64,000 bases of DNA, taken from assembly GCF_004328665.1 (NCBI RefSeq), contig NZ_CP019770.1:806001-870000 (forward strand), written 5' to 3'. Numbering within the stretch: position 1 is the stretch's first letter; each line of letters begins with the position of its first letter. The notes below the pieces were generated by a model. The model made no database searches. It saw only the letters and a list, made by a program, of their open reading frames with translations, and was not told the DNA's origin. The position numbers and the translations under genes were made by a program. Below, piece by piece: positions 30,384 to 39,598 of this stretch. Source of the DNA: Pseudoalteromonas sp. DL-6 (GTDB taxonomy: Bacteria > Pseudomonadota > Gammaproteobacteria > Enterobacterales > Alteromonadaceae).

Positions 30384-31529
30384 TTAAAAGCAACTCGCCT
30401 TTATGAGGTTGCTGATAATTTGTTGCGAAGGCTTGATTTTTTCCATCGCTAAATATTCATCGGGCTGATGCGCTTGGTTAATTGAACCCGGTCCCATGAC
30501 GATGGTTTCACAGCCCAGTTGTTGTATAAATGGTGCCTCAGTACAGTAATTAACAGCCACCGCTTTTTGCCCTGCTATATTTTCGGCTAGTTTAACTAAA
30601 GCGCTGTCGGTGCTTCCTGTAAATGCTGGAATTGGCTCATGTAAATCAATCACACTAACCGAATTAGGGTATTGCTGGTTTATATCGAAGGTTGCATCAA
30701 GCAGCAATGCTTGCAGCTCTTGTACACTTAAGCCAGGTAGAGGGCGCATATCAATGTGCATTTCACAGCAACCGCAAATTCTATTAGCATTATCGCCCCC
30801 ATGAATATTGCCTAAATTGAGCGTTGGGTAAGGAATTTCAAAGTGATTTATTGAATATTTATTCTTAAGTTGTTCTTTTAAGATTAGCAATTTTGTAATC
30901 ACTTTATGCATCACTTCGATGGCGTTAAGACCCCGTTCGGGATCTGAGCTATGTCCTGAACGGCCAACGACTCTTATCGCTGAAGTCATATGACCTTTAT
31001 GAGTAAATACTGGCGTCATATCAGTAGGCTCACCAATAATACAGCGACTTGGTTTTAAATTTGGGTGCTTACAAATTTGTTGTGCACCAGCCATAGTGGT
31101 CTCTTCGTCTGCGGTGGCTAATATTAAAATTGGTTGTGTTTGTTGCTTTTCATCAAGCTCACTAATAGCCTGCAATACAAAAGCAAAAAAACCTTTCATA
31201 TCAATACTACCTAAGCCATATAATTTATTATCGAGCTCGGTTAATTTAAATGGGTTTTGATTCCAACGACTATCATCAAATGGCACTGTATCAGTGTGCC
31301 CTGCCAGCATTAAACCGCCGTCACCTTGACCGCGTTTTGCTAATAAGTTGTAGCGACCCTTGTTGCCTTCTAACTCTATTATTTCACAGTTAAAACCTAA
31401 GCTTTCACACCATTGCGCTAGCAATTCAATGACACTTTTATTACTCATACATAAATGATCTTCAATGGCACTGATAGAGGGGGCAGCAATCAATTGCTGG
31501 TACATCGAAATAAATGACGGCAGAGACAT
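30384..31529 (-). CDS. argE: Acetylornithine deacetylase
   Basis: 381 aa from ATG 31529; a TTG four codons further upstream is unlikely. Zinc M20 peptidase-fold enzyme releasing ornithine from N-acetylornithine. [14 protein letters not shown] near 75 and [10 protein letters not shown] near 110 carry metal ligands, and [11 protein letters not shown] near 142 the catalytic glutamate. It is divergent from argCBFGH(A), sharing a 221-bp control region with an ARG box. ArgE (not ArgJ) implies the linear pathway, in which N-acetylglutamate must be made afresh. Confidence 0.94.
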   Translation of the reverse strand: MSLPSFISMYQQLIAAPSISAIEDHLCMSNKSVIELLAQWCESLGFNCEIIELEGNKGRYNLLAKRGQGDGGLMLAGHTDTVPFDDSRWNQNPFKLTELDNKLYGLGSIDMKGFFAFVLQAISELDEKQQTQPILILATADEETTMAGAQQICKHPNLKPSRCIIGEPTDMTPVFTHKGHMTSAIRVVGRSGHSSDPERGLNAIEVMHKVITKLLILKEQLKNKYSINHFEIPYPTLNLGNIHGGDNANRICGCCEMHIDMRPLPGLSVQELQALLLDATFDINQQYPNSVSVIDLHEPIPAFTGSTDSALVKLAENIAGQKAVAVNYCTEAPFIQQLGCETIVMGPGSINQAHQPDEYLAMEKIKPSQQIISNLIKASCF

Positions 31530-31587
31530 AAAAAATTCCAAAATAAGTATTCATTTTAATTGCATAACAATATAAAAGTATTTATGA

Positions 31588-31601
31588 TGAATATCAATTC
31601 A
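31588..31601. promoter_or_regulatory. ARG box (ArgR operator) between argE and argC
   Basis: TGAATATCAATTCA fits the ArgR consensus half-sites TGAAT-N4-ATTCA exactly. It lies in the divergent argE/argC control region, 59 bases before the argE start and 150 before argC. ArgR usually binds two boxes 21 bp apart; a second, much weaker box (GCATAAATATATTA) may lie near 31610-31623. Arginine repression of both directions is inferred. Confidence 0.8.
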
Positions 31602-31750
31602 CTTTTTAAGCATAAATATATTAAAGTTACGCCATGAAAATAATACGACGATAGTTATCACTCATAAATTTAATCTGTTTGGCTGGGTTATACCCTAGTG
31701 TAAACAAACAACATGGAATGTGGTCACTAATTTTAGATAAAGAGTAAATA

Positions 31751-32764
31751 ATGAACGTAGTAATTATAGGTGCCAGCGGTTACAGCGGCGCAGAACTGGC
31801 TAGCTTAGTAGCAAAACATCCAACTCTTTCGCTAACTGGTTGTTATGTATCAGCGCAAAGTTTAGATAAACATAAATTGCTTAGTGAATTGTATCCTGAG
31901 CATTTAGGATTACTTGATTTACCTCTGCAGCCATTAAATGAACATGCACTTGCTGATATCACTCATTCAGCAGATTACGTTTGTCTGTGCACCGATCATA
32001 AAGTAAGTGTGGATTTAGCGCCTCAGTTTTTAGCGATGGGTAAAAAGGTATTTGACCTTTCCGGTGGCTATCGTCTTGAAAGTAATGATGATTACCTTAC
32101 TTATTATGGCTTTGAACACCAACATCCAGAACTACTCAATCAAGCGGCATATGGTCTTGCTGAATGGAATAGTAAAGCCATTACTGATGCTCAGCTAATT
32201 GCTGTTGCTGGCTGCTATCCAACGGCTGCATTAAATGCATTAAAACCTCTTCAGCAAGCGTGTTTGTTGAGTGATGAAAAAATTATTATTAATGCGGTTT
32301 CTGGCGTAACGGGCGCAGGGCGTAAAGCCAGCCTAGGGACTCATTTTTGTGAGATATCACTTGCACCCTATGGTTTGTTTAACCACCGTCACGGGCCTGA
32401 AATACAACAGCATCTAGGTCATGAGGTGTTATTTACTCCTCATTTAGGTAATTTTCCGCGCGGTATTTTAGAAACTATTTATGTGCAATTAAAGCCGGGT
32501 GTGACCAGTGAGCAAGTAGCTAAAGCTTATCAAGTATTGGCTGATGAGCCATTAATTCGTTTGCTTGGCAGCAAAATTCCTTCGATTAAAGGGGTGGCCA
32601 AACAACCTTATGTAGATATTGCGTGGCAGCAGCAAGGCTCACAGTTAATAGTAATGGCAGCAATTGACAACTTATTAAAAGGGGCAGCTGGTCAGGCTTT
32701 GCAATGTATTAATTTATCAATGGGGCTTCCCCACACTACAGGTCTAATAGGAGCGTTTAGATGA
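31751..32764 (+). CDS. argC: N-acetyl-gamma-glutamyl-phosphate reductase
   Basis: 337 aa. NADPH-dependent reduction of N-acetylglutamyl 5-phosphate to the semialdehyde. The Rossmann start VIIGASGYSGAELASLV (about 4-20) and the active-site cysteine in AGCYPTAALNAL near 155 are present, as is HRHGPEIQQHL near 215. First gene of the arginine operon, overlapping argB by 4 bases. Confidence 0.96.
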   Translation: MNVVIIGASGYSGAELASLVAKHPTLSLTGCYVSAQSLDKHKLLSELYPEHLGLLDLPLQPLNEHALADITHSADYVCLCTDHKVSVDLAPQFLAMGKKVFDLSGGYRLESNDDYLTYYGFEHQHPELLNQAAYGLAEWNSKAITDAQLIAVAGCYPTAALNALKPLQQACLLSDEKIIINAVSGVTGAGRKASLGTHFCEISLAPYGLFNHRHGPEIQQHLGHEVLFTPHLGNFPRGILETIYVQLKPGVTSEQVAKAYQVLADEPLIRLLGSKIPSIKGVAKQPYVDIAWQQQGSQLIVMAAIDNLLKGAAGQALQCINLSMGLPHTTGLIGAFR

Positions 32765-33528
32765 GCAGTAAAACGTGGGTTATTAAACTCGGTGGTGCAG
32801 TACTCAATACTGAAAATGCCGCTAAAGCATTATTTGAAATACTCGACGAGCAAGATGATGCACAGTTTGTGATTGTGCATGGTGGTGGTTCATTAGTTGA
32901 TAGCTGGTTAAAAGAGGCTGGTTTTGCCAGTGCTAAACACCAAGGTTTGCGTATTAGCCCTAAAGAACAGATGCCTTATATTGTTGGGGCCCTTGCGGGT
33001 GCGGCAAATAAACAACTCATGGCGCAAGCAATTAGTGTTGGTCATAAGCCGGTGGGATTAAGTTTATATGAAGCAGGGATCACCGCCTCGCAAAAATTAA
33101 AAGCATTGGGTCAAGTAGGTCAATGTCACAACAATGCAGATTCTATTATTAATGATTTACTCAGTGCTGGCCGGTTACCAATCATCAGCTCTATCGGCTT
33201 TGATGAGCTGGGCTTGTTATACAACGTTAATGCTGATGAAGCAGCAGCCGCAATAGCTAATAATTTAAATGCAGAACTTATTTTTATGACAGACGTAGAG
33301 GCGGTACTTGATGCCAATAAGCAGCCTTTACATCAACTTGACACAAAACACATTGATACTTTAATTGCAGAGGGAGTAATTTTGGGCGGGATGGAGGTCA
33401 AAGTTAAGACCAGTCTTCACGCTGCCCAACATTTACGACGCGGTGTGTACATTTCCAGCTGGCAAAAGCCAGAAAACTTAACTGCTTTGCTGCAAGGCGA
33501 GCATGTCGGAACTAAAGTAACACCATAG
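32761..33528 (+). CDS. argB: Acetylglutamate kinase
   Basis: 255 aa amino-acid kinase. The N-terminal VIKLGGAVL (about 7-15), the glycine loop VIVHGGGSLVDSWL near 38 and the C-terminal GGMEVKVKTSLHAA near 210 are conserved. It phosphorylates N-acetylglutamate with ATP. The short, N-terminally plain form lacks the helix associated with arginine feedback inhibition in hexameric kinases, so control probably rests on the ArgA-like domain and ArgR. Coupled to argC. Confidence 0.95.
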   Translation: MSSKTWVIKLGGAVLNTENAAKALFEILDEQDDAQFVIVHGGGSLVDSWLKEAGFASAKHQGLRISPKEQMPYIVGALAGAANKQLMAQAISVGHKPVGLSLYEAGITASQKLKALGQVGQCHNNADSIINDLLSAGRLPIISSIGFDELGLLYNVNADEAAAAIANNLNAELIFMTDVEAVLDANKQPLHQLDTKHIDTLIAEGVILGGMEVKVKTSLHAAQHLRRGVYISSWQKPENLTALLQGEHVGTKVTP

Positions 33529-33535
33529 GTTGAAC

Positions 33536-34468
33536 ATGTTTAAAGATTTTTTAACGGGTCTAGAATTAGACCAACAAGGCGCACTAAATTTATTAAAATT
33601 AGCGCAAGATATTAAAGAAAGCCCGAGTAAATATAGCCAAGTACTAGCTGGTAAGTCAGTGGTTACTTTGTTTGAAAAGCAAAGTTTACGTACACGCCTT
33701 TCATTTGATATTGGTATAAACCGTTTAGGGGGCCATGCGGTTTACCTTGACCAACAAAATGGTGCAATGGGTGCTCGCGAATCAATAAAAGATTTTGCCT
33801 TAAATATTTCGACTTGGGCCGATGGGATTGTTGCGCGGGTTAATCAGCACAGTACATTAACGACACTCGGTGAGTATTCATCCGTTCCTGTGATTAATAG
33901 TTTGTGTGATTTATATCACCCATGCCAAGCATTAGCTGATTTTTTAACGCTACAAGAAGTACACGGTGATGTTAGCCAGTTAAAGCTTGCCTACTTAGGT
34001 GAGGGCAATAATGTAACGCACTCATTGATGCTGTTAGCCGCTACTTTAGGAACCGACTTTGTCGCAGTAACACCAAAAGGGTGTTCACCTGATTCGCAAG
34101 TGCTTAAAAAAGCAGAGCAAATAGCAGCGATGAATGGCGCTTCTGTCATGGTAAGTGACAGGGTTGAGGCTGCAGTAGGTGCTAATGTTGTTTACGCCGA
34201 TACTTGGGTATCTATGGGGGATACAACTCCCCTTGAGCAAGTAAAAGAAAAATACATGCCTTATCAATTAAATCAGGCATTGTTAGAAAAAACCGGTGCA
34301 ACTACGGTATTACATTGCCAACCGGCACACCGTGAGTTTGAAATTACCTCTGAGGTAATGGATGGCCCTGCATCAAAAATTATACAGCAAGCAGAAAACC
34401 GCATGCATGCGCAAAATGCGCTATTAGTTACATTGTTAAATCCAAATTTTGTTAAGGAACACCTATGA
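33536..34468 (+). CDS. argF: Ornithine carbamoyltransferase
   Basis: 310 aa from ATG 33536; a TTG two codons earlier is possible. The carbamoyl-phosphate loop reads SLRTRLSF (STRTR in E. coli), HPCQALADF is intact, and the ornithine loop DTWVSMGD supports ornithine rather than acetylornithine as substrate. The usual HCLP motif reads HCQPAHR, a leucine-to-glutamine change that keeps the cysteine; I think this is a lineage variant rather than a defect. Third in the operon, overlapping argG by 4 bases. Confidence 0.92.
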   Translation: MFKDFLTGLELDQQGALNLLKLAQDIKESPSKYSQVLAGKSVVTLFEKQSLRTRLSFDIGINRLGGHAVYLDQQNGAMGARESIKDFALNISTWADGIVARVNQHSTLTTLGEYSSVPVINSLCDLYHPCQALADFLTLQEVHGDVSQLKLAYLGEGNNVTHSLMLLAATLGTDFVAVTPKGCSPDSQVLKKAEQIAAMNGASVMVSDRVEAAVGANVVYADTWVSMGDTTPLEQVKEKYMPYQLNQALLEKTGATTVLHCQPAHREFEITSEVMDGPASKIIQQAENRMHAQNALLVTLLNPNFVKEHL

Positions 34469-35667
34469 GTTCAATTAAAAAAGTCGTTTTAGCCTATTCA
34501 GGTGGTCTTGATACATCGGCTATCGTGCCATGGTTAAAAGAGAACTACGGCTGTGAAGTGATTGCTTTTGTTGCCGATGTTGGCCAAGGTGCTGAAGAAC
34601 TTGAAGGCGTGGAAGCTAAAGCTATAGCGTCTGGTGCATCTGAGTGTTACGTGGTTGATTTAAAAGATGAGATGGTAAGCGATTATATTTACCCAACGCT
34701 TAAAACGGGTTCTATATATGAAGGGACTTATTTACTTGGTACTTCTATGGCGCGTCCAATCATTGCTAAAGCGCAAGTTGAAATTGCACGTAAAGTAGGT
34801 GCCGATGCACTTTCTCATGGCTGTACGGGTAAAGGTAACGACCAAGTACGTTTTGAGTCATGTTTTGCCGCACTCGCACCTGATTTAAAAGTGATTGCGC
34901 CATGGCGTGAGTGGGATTTATCAAGCCGTGAATCATTGCTTGATTACCTAGCTGAACGTGACATTCCATGTTCTGCGTCAGCAACTAAAATTTACAGTCG
35001 TGATGCTAACGCATGGCATATTTCACACGAAGGCGGCGAGCTTGAGGACCCATGGTGTGAACCAAGTGAGCAAGTATGGACCTGGACTAACTCTCCAGAG
35101 CAAGCCCCAGATAAAGCTGAACACGTCACTTTATCGGTTGTTGAAGGTGAAGTGGTTGCTGTAAATGGCGAAGAGCTTAAACCTTATGATTGTTTAGTTA
35201 AATTAAACGACATTGCATCACCACATGGTGTTGGTCGTGTTGATATTGTAGAAAACCGTTTAGTGGGTATGAAATCGCGTGGTTGTTATGAAACGCCAGG
35301 CGGTACTGTGATCATGGCAGCGCTTCAAGCAATTGATGAGTTAGTACTTGATAAAGCGAGCCGTAAATGGAAAGAAGTACTCGGTGGTGAATTTTCACAC
35401 TTAGTTTACGACGGTCGTTGGTTTACGCCGCTAAAAGATTCTATTTTAGCCGGTGCAGAAGCGCTGTCTACACTAGCAACGGGCGAAGTGGTACTTAAGC
35501 TTTATAAAGGCCAAGTCACTGCGGTTCAGAAAAAATCACCTAACAGTTTATATAGCGAAGATTTTGCTACCTTTGGTGAAGACGATGTTTATGACCAATC
35601 GCACGCAGAAGGCTTTATTCGTTTATTCTCGCTATCAAGCAGAATTTCAGCACTAGCTAAAAAGTAA
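34465..35667 (+). CDS. argG: Argininosuccinate synthase
   Basis: 400 aa. ATP-dependent ligation of citrulline and aspartate. The PP-loop [14 protein letters not shown] (about 8-21), [19 protein letters not shown] segment near 115 and the aspartate-binding [16 protein letters not shown] segment near 175 are present. High-frequency codons and clean spacing suggest strong expression. Followed by argH(A) with a 52-base gap holding its own ribosome binding site. Confidence 0.97.
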   Translation: MSSIKKVVLAYSGGLDTSAIVPWLKENYGCEVIAFVADVGQGAEELEGVEAKAIASGASECYVVDLKDEMVSDYIYPTLKTGSIYEGTYLLGTSMARPIIAKAQVEIARKVGADALSHGCTGKGNDQVRFESCFAALAPDLKVIAPWREWDLSSRESLLDYLAERDIPCSASATKIYSRDANAWHISHEGGELEDPWCEPSEQVWTWTNSPEQAPDKAEHVTLSVVEGEVVAVNGEELKPYDCLVKLNDIASPHGVGRVDIVENRLVGMKSRGCYETPGGTVIMAALQAIDELVLDKASRKWKEVLGGEFSHLVYDGRWFTPLKDSILAGAEALSTLATGEVVLKLYKGQVTAVQKKSPNSLYSEDFATFGEDDVYDQSHAEGFIRLFSLSSRISALAKK

Positions 35668-35719
35668 CTTTTTATGCCCCTTGGAATTAAGGGGCTATTA
35701 TCGGGTTTGGAGAGATTTC

Positions 35720-37585
35720 ATGGCATTATGGGGCGGACGTTTTTCTACGGGTCCAGATGAAGCGTTTAAACAGTTTAACGATTCACTTCCCTTCGATTAT
35801 CAATTAGCAGAGCAAGATATCATTGGCTCTGTTGCATGGGCTGGTGCACTTGAACAAGTGAATGTGTTATCTAACGACGAGCACAAAAAACTGGTATCGG
35901 CACTTTATGAGTTACTTGAAGAAGTAAAAGCAGATCCACATGCGGTTGCCACCTCAGGTGCTGAGGATATTCATTCTCATGTTGAAGCTGCGCTAATTGA
36001 AAAAGTGGGTGATTTAGCTAAAAAATTACACACAGGTCGAAGCCGTAACGATCAAGTTGCTACCGACTTTAGGTTATGGTGCCGCGATACTGCTGATCAT
36101 ATTTTAAAAGCAATTGCACAATTAAAAGCTGAATTTATTAGTTTGGCTGAACGTGAGCTTGGCACAATACTGCCAGGTTATACGCACTTACAGCGTGCAC
36201 AGCCCGTACTGTTTAGTCATTGGTGTATGGCTTATGTAGAAATGCTTGAGCGTGATGAAAGCCGATTACAAGATGCCCAAGCAAGAATGAACTACTGCCC
36301 ACTTGGCAGTGGTGCACTTGCTGGCACTGCATACCCAATTGATCGTCATGCACTTGCACAAGGGTTAGGCTTTACCGGTGCGACTAAAAATAGTTTAGAT
36401 GGCGTGTCTGATCGTGACTTTGTGGTTGAGCTATTAAGCTGTGCGTCTATTTCTATGATCCATTTATCGCGGATGTCTGAGGACCTGATTTTTTATAACT
36501 CGGGAGAAGCTGGCTTTATTGAACTAGCGGATAATGTGACCTCGGGTTCATCTTTAATGCCACAGAAAAAAAACCCAGATGCATTAGAGCTAATTCGTGG
36601 TAAAACAGGGCGGGTGTTTGGTGCGTTTAGCGCAATGATGATGACCTTAAAAGCACTGCCACTTGCTTACAACAAAGATATGCAAGAAGACAAAGAAGGC
36701 ATTTTTGATGCCATGCCAACGTGGCTTGCGTGTATTCATATGGCACAAGCGTGTATTAAAGGCATTAAAGTTAAAGCAGATAAAACACTTGCAGCGGCAA
36801 AAGGTGGCCACGCAAATGCAACCGAACTGGCTGATTACTTAGTGGCTAAAGGTGTTCCGTTTAGAGAAGGGCACCATATTGTAGGGGTATTGGTGCAACT
36901 AGCCATTAGTGAAGATAAAACGTTAGAGCAACTTTCTCTAGAGCAGTATAAATCAGTAAACCCAGTATTTGAGGATGATGTCTATCCGGTACTTGAAATT
37001 GATGCCTGTATAAAAGCACGCCAAGCGCTTGGCGGTACATCATTAGAGCAAGTAAGCAAAGCGGTGAAAGACGCGAAAAAAAAACAGCAAATAACGGTTC
37101 GTGATGCCAATTTAGATGACGTGGAAGCGATTGCTAAACTCGTACAGCACTGGGCTACAGTCGGCGAAAACTTACCGCGTGCTAAAAGTGATATGGTGCA
37201 CTCAATTAATGAGTTTGCCGTAACTGAGATAAACGGTCAGGTATCGGGTTGTGCTTCACTTTATATTTACGACACAGGATTAGCTGAAATACGTTCATTA
37301 GGCATTGATCCTAAAAGCGCAGTAACAGGGCAGGGACGGGAACTGGTCGAGCATTTGTTGGTAAAAGCCAAAAAATTGGCACTCAATCGTGTCATCGTTC
37401 TGACTCGTGTTCCTGACTTTTTCGAAAATCAGCGGTTTAGTTTCTGTAGTAAAGAGAGCCTACCTGAAAAAGTGATGAAAGATTGTGAGTTATGTTTACG
37501 TAAAGAAAACTGTGATGAAGTCGCAATGGAATATATGTTAAAGCCAAGTAATAGCATGGAGATCCCCTGTAAAAACGTGGCTTAA
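35720..37585 (+). CDS. argH: Argininosuccinate lyase fused to N-acetylglutamate synthase-type GNAT domain, ArgH(A)
   Basis: 621 aa from ATG 35720 ([11 protein letters not shown]) with TTGGAGAG at 35706-35713; the longer TTG frame is not needed. Residues 1-455 are argininosuccinate lyase with [13 protein letters not shown] near 105 and the fumarase-family signature [12 protein letters not shown] near 278. From about residue 460 a GNAT acetyltransferase follows ([16 protein letters not shown], then acetyl-CoA loop [12 protein letters not shown] near 545). This ArgH(A) fusion, known from Moritella, Vibrio and relatives, provides N-acetylglutamate for the linear pathway, and the same operon carries argCBFG. 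Confidence 0.95.
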   Translation: MALWGGRFSTGPDEAFKQFNDSLPFDYQLAEQDIIGSVAWAGALEQVNVLSNDEHKKLVSALYELLEEVKADPHAVATSGAEDIHSHVEAALIEKVGDLAKKLHTGRSRNDQVATDFRLWCRDTADHILKAIAQLKAEFISLAERELGTILPGYTHLQRAQPVLFSHWCMAYVEMLERDESRLQDAQARMNYCPLGSGALAGTAYPIDRHALAQGLGFTGATKNSLDGVSDRDFVVELLSCASISMIHLSRMSEDLIFYNSGEAGFIELADNVTSGSSLMPQKKNPDALELIRGKTGRVFGAFSAMMMTLKALPLAYNKDMQEDKEGIFDAMPTWLACIHMAQACIKGIKVKADKTLAAAKGGHANATELADYLVAKGVPFREGHHIVGVLVQLAISEDKTLEQLSLEQYKSVNPVFEDDVYPVLEIDACIKARQALGGTSLEQVSKAVKDAKKKQQITVRDANLDDVEAIAKLVQHWATVGENLPRAKSDMVHSINEFAVTEINGQVSGCASLYIYDTGLAEIRSLGIDPKSAVTGQGRELVEHLLVKAKKLALNRVIVLTRVPDFFENQRFSFCSKESLPEKVMKDCELCLRKENCDEVAMEYMLKPSNSMEIPCKNVA

Positions 37586-37599
37586 GCAATCCCTAGGAT

Positions 37600-37634
37600 A
37601 AAAAACGCACGGTGACCCCGGTGCGTTTTTTTTT
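37600..37634 (+). terminator. Rho-independent terminator after argH(A)
   Basis: CGCAC (37606-37610) / GTGCG (37621-37625), extended inward by a short GG/CC pairing and followed by nine T residues; an A-run precedes it. Confidence 0.93.
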
Positions 37635-37680
37635 GAGTAAAATAAAATAATTTTTAAATTAACATACTATTAATTTAAAG

Positions 37681-37697
37681 TTGGCATATCGTTTGCT
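37681..37697 (+). promoter_or_regulatory. Putative sigma-54 (RpoN) promoter
   Basis: TTGGCATATCGTTTGCT matches the -24/-12 consensus TTGGCACG-N4-TTGCW: GG and GC are separated by exactly 10 bases. It is followed 139 bases later by the 66-aa gene, leaving an untranslated leader of roughly 125 bases. No other convincing promoter is seen in the gap after the argH(A) terminator. Confidence 0.68.
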
Positions 37698-37754
37698 TTT
37701 ATTATTCTGTAACGTGTTGTTGAGTCAATTAATCAACGTAGGCAATACGTTACT

Positions 37755-37773
37755 GCAGTTATTTAGTAACTGC
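37755..37773 (+). other. Leader hairpin downstream of the sigma-54 site
   Basis: GCAGTTA (37755-37761) pairs perfectly with TAACTGC (37767-37773) across loop TTTAG. It lies in the leader of the 66-aa gene, with no T-run, so it is not a terminator. It could be an mRNA structure or an activator half-site pair. Confidence 0.5.
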
Positions 37774-37835
37774 TTCAGATGGTGTGATTTAAATTTGCGC
37801 CAATAATAAATTTAACACTCAAAAGGATTAATCAC

Positions 37836-38036
37836 ATGCAAATTTCAGCGAACAGCCAAGTTCAAATGCAAGCATACAATAAAACGCAACAATTAAAGCC
37901 TGCAATGGAACAAACTGCTAGCCCTAAAACCCTACAATCTGATACAGTAAGCTTTTCTAAAGAGGCGATGACGGCTGCTACTGCGGATTTACAGCGAGGT
38001 GGTGGTACTGTTATACCAACATGGAAACCTAAATAA
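37836..38036 (+). CDS. 66-aa small protein heading a membrane-protein operon
   Basis: 66 aa, hydrophilic, rich in Gln, Thr and Ser, with no signal peptide or membrane segment. It has a good ribosome binding site (AAAAGGA, about 37820-37826). It contains SDTVSFSKEAMTAAT (about 35-49), and ends in GGGTVIPTWKPK, a triple glycine before a short nine-residue tail. I do not recognise the family; the DTVSFSKEA segment recalls short DxVxxS-A motifs in small exported or flagellum-associated proteins of this group, but that is weak. It sits 15 bases before the first of four paralogous membrane proteins and is probably co-transcribed with them. A precursor-peptide role for the tail is speculation. Confidence 0.75.
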   Translation: MQISANSQVQMQAYNKTQQLKPAMEQTASPKTLQSDTVSFSKEAMTAATADLQRGGGTVIPTWKPK

Positions 38037-38051
38037 TTATAAAGGTTTTAA

Positions 38052-38588
38052 ATGATTCTAACTGAGCTTTTTGGGTTGTTCTCACTGTCTGCTTTTACGA
38101 TGTGGGGATTTCTAATGACTTTCTTTTTTAATGTATTTGTATATTCATTAGATGTAAAAAGGGGAACAACTCTCTTACTCAGTTCATTTATCATGATGGC
38201 ATCTTATACCCTTTCTGATTATTTTTATACGTGGCTATCGATGAAAGATTCAATTTATCTTGATTGGGCCATGTATGATATTGTCACGATCATCGCCCTT
38301 GCATGTATCTATAAAATTATAAAGAAAACAACCCCATCTTTTATATATTTAATTATTGGTCTATCAATAAATTCAATCCTTTTTCTTTGCATGTATTTAG
38401 ATATCTATATATTAAAAAACAAAGAACCATGGTTTTTGTGGGATGCTTATACATATACAGTTAATCTTGTAGACTTCATTATGATAGTTGTATTAATTGT
38501 TGATAGAGATTTCTTAGGATTACATAAGTTTAAAAATAAAATACTATCGTCATTTCAAAGACCAAAAATAGCAAGGGATTGTAACTAA
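38052..38588 (+). CDS. Tandem membrane paralogue 1 of 4
   Basis: 178 aa, about five hydrophobic segments (near 12-32, 42-60, 72-88, 95-112, 132-150), short basic C-terminus. AAAGG at 38041-38045 precedes the ATG. Shared with the three following genes: a W-x-FLM opening near 18-22, F/YD-x-x-T in the third segment, GL-x-(I/V)N in the fourth, an aspartate soon after it, W-x-x-W/Y, and an aspartate in the last segment followed by DFLGL-like and basic residues. It is the most divergent of the four. Function unknown; DNA is visibly more AT-rich than argH(A) and coaD beside it. Confidence 0.82.
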   Translation: MILTELFGLFSLSAFTMWGFLMTFFFNVFVYSLDVKRGTTLLLSSFIMMASYTLSDYFYTWLSMKDSIYLDWAMYDIVTIIALACIYKIIKKTTPSFIYLIIGLSINSILFLCMYLDIYILKNKEPWFLWDAYTYTVNLVDFIMIVVLIVDRDFLGLHKFKNKILSSFQRPKIARDCN

Positions 38589-38589
38589 G

Positions 38590-39096
38590 TTGTATATCGA
38601 TTACAGCATGGTTGATTACGTAAGTGCCTTCACTCAATGGGATTTTTTAATGGCGTTTTTATACTCACTTGTTTCGAGTATAAATAAGGCAGACAAGTCG
38701 TTAACATACTTAGCCGCTATTATGTTTTTCTCTTACTTTTGTAGTGATTTTTTTCCGATATTAGAAAATGTATATTTAGATTGGATCCTCTTCGATTATA
38801 TAACCATTTCTATTATTCTCATTTTATTGAATTTCTGCCTTAAAGCTCCCCTCGCTAGCTATTATATTATCTCAGGCCTACTAATAAATAGTCTGCTAAC
38901 ATTTTTCATTTATTATGACCTATTTGTACGTGATAATATTGATGAATGGTGGCTTTGGAGTGTTTACTCTTTAGGAGTAAACTTTATTGATGTATTAATG
39001 ATTATTTCTTTGGTAATAAATACAAGTATCTTAAAAAAACGACAGGTAAAAAAGCAACTTAATTTAGCTATTCGAAATAATGCTTCAAATGGATAA
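38590..39096 (+). CDS. Tandem membrane paralogue 2 of 4
   Basis: 168 aa if started at TTG 38590, or 162 aa from ATG 38608 (MVDYVSAF); the start is uncertain. Five hydrophobic segments. Family marks: FTQWDFLMAFLYSLVSSINK near 14-33, LFDYITISI near 67, SGLLINSLL near 94, YYDLFV near 107, WWLWSVYSLGVNFIDVLM near 118-135. Unlike 1, 3 and 4 its C-terminus lacks the DFLGL segment and is strongly basic. It starts one base after paralogue 1 ends and overlaps paralogue 3 by 17 bases. Confidence 0.82.
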   Translation: MYIDYSMVDYVSAFTQWDFLMAFLYSLVSSINKADKSLTYLAAIMFFSYFCSDFFPILENVYLDWILFDYITISIILILLNFCLKAPLASYYIISGLLINSLLTFFIYYDLFVRDNIDEWWLWSVYSLGVNFIDVLMIISLVINTSILKKRQVKKQLNLAIRNNASNG

Positions 39097-39598
39097 TTTT
39101 TTGCTCAACCCATATGTATCTCTTTACCTAGGCGCATTTGTTCAATGGGGTTTTTTAATGGCTTTTTTATACTCATTAGTAACGAGTATAAATAAACCCA
39201 AAAAAGAGGCCTTATGGCTGTCGCTAATTATGTCAGTTTCATATTCTTCAAGCTTGTTTATTGATATTCAAAATATTTCTTACATGCAACTATTACTTTT
39301 TGATCTAATGACTATTTTGGCTATTTTGATTGCAAGTAACTTCTTAAATAAAAACATCATATCTTCTTATCTATTATTAGGGCTAAGCATAAACTCACTG
39401 TTATTTTTTGGCATGCATCTAGATGTACTTGTTTTTAGTAACAGCTCACCATGGTGGTTCTGGTCATTTTATTCTTTGGGAATTAATCTTATGGATTTTA
39501 TGATGATAGCCATTTTATTTATCAATAAAGACTTTTTAGGGCTAATGAAACTTAAAGGTCGTTTATTTAGATCACGCACTGAGTTTAAAAGCCTATAA
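39080..39598 (+). CDS. Tandem membrane paralogue 3 of 4
   Basis: 172 aa (or 169 from the second ATG at 39089). FVQWGFLMAFLYSLVTSINK near 20-39 is nearly the same as in paralogue 2, which points to a recent duplication. LFDLMTILAI, LGLSINSLLFFGMHLDVLV and WWFWSFYSLGINLMDFMM follow, then INKDFLGLMKLKGRL. It begins inside paralogue 2 and its TAA overlaps the ATG of paralogue 4 (TAATG), so translation is probably coupled. Confidence 0.84.
   Translation: MLQMDNFLLNPYVSLYLGAFVQWGFLMAFLYSLVTSINKPKKEALWLSLIMSVSYSSSLFIDIQNISYMQLLLFDLMTILAILIASNFLNKNIISSYLLLGLSINSLLFFGMHLDVLVFSNSSPWWFWSFYSLGINLMDFMMIAILFINKDFLGLMKLKGRLFRSRTEFKSL

Noticed and set aside
33530..34468. ArgF as acetylornithine or succinylornithine carbamoyltransferase
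   Set aside because: The SLRTR loop hinted at it, but HPCQ and the SMG ornithine loop are present and argE is also in the window, favouring ornithine as substrate.
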